In this document: positions 63,509 through 64,000 of the stretch, in pieces
Position numbering within the stretch: position 1 is the stretch's first letter
How the letters are laid out: each line of letters begins with the position of its first letter
Assembly (NCBI GenBank): GCA_963845975.1
Contig: CAWJUD010000002.1
Coordinates: 1,860,001 to 1,924,000, forward strand
Direction of reading: 5' to 3'
DNA from: JBEKIK01 sp963845975
Lineage (GTDB): Bacteria > Planctomycetota > Planctomycetia > Pirellulales > Thermoguttaceae
Length of the DNA stretch: 64,000 nucleotides
Made by a program: the position numbers and the translations under genes
Notes under the pieces: model-generated
Told to the model about the DNA's origin: nothing
Seen by the model: the letters and a program-made list of their open reading frames with translations, nothing else
The model's database searches: none

Positions 63509-63936
63509 GATTTCTACTTATCTTGTCGCTTATCACTGTGCTAACATTTCCTAATCTAACCCTGATTCGTGTCGGACGTGAATTAGGTGTGCGAAGTATT
63601 GCCACTGGCCGGCAACATCCAACGTTGCAGAAAGCCGCTGAAGATCAAGCTGCTTATCAAGCTCGCATCCAGTTACAAGGACACCACAACTGGGAATCCC
63701 GCGTAGCCAATTTATATCGGCAAATGCCAGATTGTAACGAATTTGCTGAAGTAGTTAATGAAAGTTGGCCAGGGCAAGATATCGAAGCTGCGGCGCATGA
63801 AATGTATCGGTCCTGGAGACAATCACCCGGTCATTGGTCGGCTGTAAATGGAAAATGTGACTATTGGGGATACGTGATGGTGCGTGGTGCGAACGGTGTT
63901 TGGTATGCGTGCGGGATTTTTGCACATAAGAGGTAA
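63505..63936 (+). CDS. Secreted CAP/SCP-domain protein
   Basis: 143 aa from GTG 63505, overlapping the previous TGA; a signal peptide RFLLILSLITVLTFPN follows. HPTLQKAAEDQAAYQA, LQGHHNW, EVVNESWPG, MYRSWRQSPGHWSAVNGKCD and VWYACGIFA match the bacterial CAP (SCP/PR-1) fold, whose members are secreted and often bind metal or sterol/lipid. Role in a phage is unknown; wall- or envelope-directed action is plausible. Confidence 0.7.
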   Translation: MRFLLILSLITVLTFPNLTLIRVGRELGVRSIATGRQHPTLQKAAEDQAAYQARIQLQGHHNWESRVANLYRQMPDCNEFAEVVNESWPGQDIEAAAHEMYRSWRQSPGHWSAVNGKCDYWGYVMVRGANGVWYACGIFAHKR

Positions 63937-63942
63937 CGAACA

Positions 63943-64000
63943 ATGAAAGAGCATCACCTGAAAAAATTTATCCTAGAGTCTGTCGTCGCCGGCCTAATCA
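63943..64000 (+). CDS. Hypothetical protein, truncated by window end
   Basis: Starts at ATG 63943 behind AGAGGTAAC and reads MKEHHLKKFILESVVAG before the window ends, 6 nt after the CAP gene stop. Only 19 codons seen; no function can be assigned. Confidence 0.4.
   Translation, partial: MKEHHLKKFILESVVAGLI

Noticed and set aside
1..64000. CRISPR arrays, insertion sequences with terminal repeats, tRNA or rRNA genes
   Set aside because: Looked for regularly spaced repeats, transposase genes with inverted ends and tRNA signatures; none was convincing.

Overview
The window carries most of a tailed double-stranded DNA phage genome (long-tailed, siphovirus-like), integrated or free. The bacterial host cannot be fixed from the sequence. 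Some head and tail-fibre protein features resemble phages of Planctomycetota and other aquatic Gram-negative bacteria as I know them, so a planctomycete-like host is only a weak guess. I saw no tRNA, rRNA or CRISPR array. Genes are tightly packed, many with ATGA or TAATG stop/start overlaps.

Layout. (1) 1-6.4 kb: an incomplete leftward gene, a resolvase-like recombinase with a small follower gene, then a leftward block of membrane, TPR and ankyrin proteins. Two genes of that block are preceded by copies of the same promoter-like 47-bp repeat. This may be host DNA or phage cargo. (2) 6.8-31.4 kb: the rightward lysis, packaging, head and tail module: two papain-like hydrolases, secreted/membrane proteins, gpA-type large terminase, portal, tail-collar protein, scaffold, P22-like coat, connector genes, tail tube, G/GT-type tail chaperone, tape measure, tail fibre/baseplate proteins and a cysteine-rich end. 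(3) 31.8-37.9 kb: a leftward seven-gene cassette unlike the rest: two SPASM radical SAM enzymes, two U32-family proteins, an alpha/beta hydrolase and two single-pass membrane proteins. Three of its products end in short Asp/Tyr/Cys tails sharing a D-[SC]-D-x-Y-Y-like motif. It reads as an undescribed peptide- or protein-tail modification system carried as phage cargo. (4) 38.2-42.4 kb: leftward replication genes (exonuclease, DUF5664-like protein, small protein, primase-helicase). (5) 42.6-64 kb: the rightward replication and metabolism module: an abundant-type early protein, three DNA methyltransferases, SNF2-like helicase, trypsin-like protease, two calcineurin-type phosphoesterases, DNA polymerase I with a zinc-knuckle insertion, VRR-NUC nuclease, sigma-like factor, HAD phosphatase, ATP-dependent DNA ligase, PD-(D/E)XK nuclease, membrane thioredoxin, CAP-domain protein and many small genes.

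Regulation. A bipartite motif, TTCTGAA-N18-CACTTCTACATGT, occurs exactly three times that I could find: in front of the rightward late module (6777), and as a divergent pair between primase (leftward, 42426) and the rightward early module (42471). The phage also encodes a sigma-70-like protein (54540), the obvious candidate to read it. A long stem-loop at 38221-38271 separates the replication operon from the radical SAM cassette.

Quality caveat. Six reading-frame breaks (TPR gene, scaffold, tail chaperone, tape measure twice, baseplate hub) each resolve by one base in a short homopolymer, and a protease gene has an in-frame TAG. The pattern fits uncorrected long-read indels better than gene decay, so those genes are annotated as single CDSs with noted breaks.
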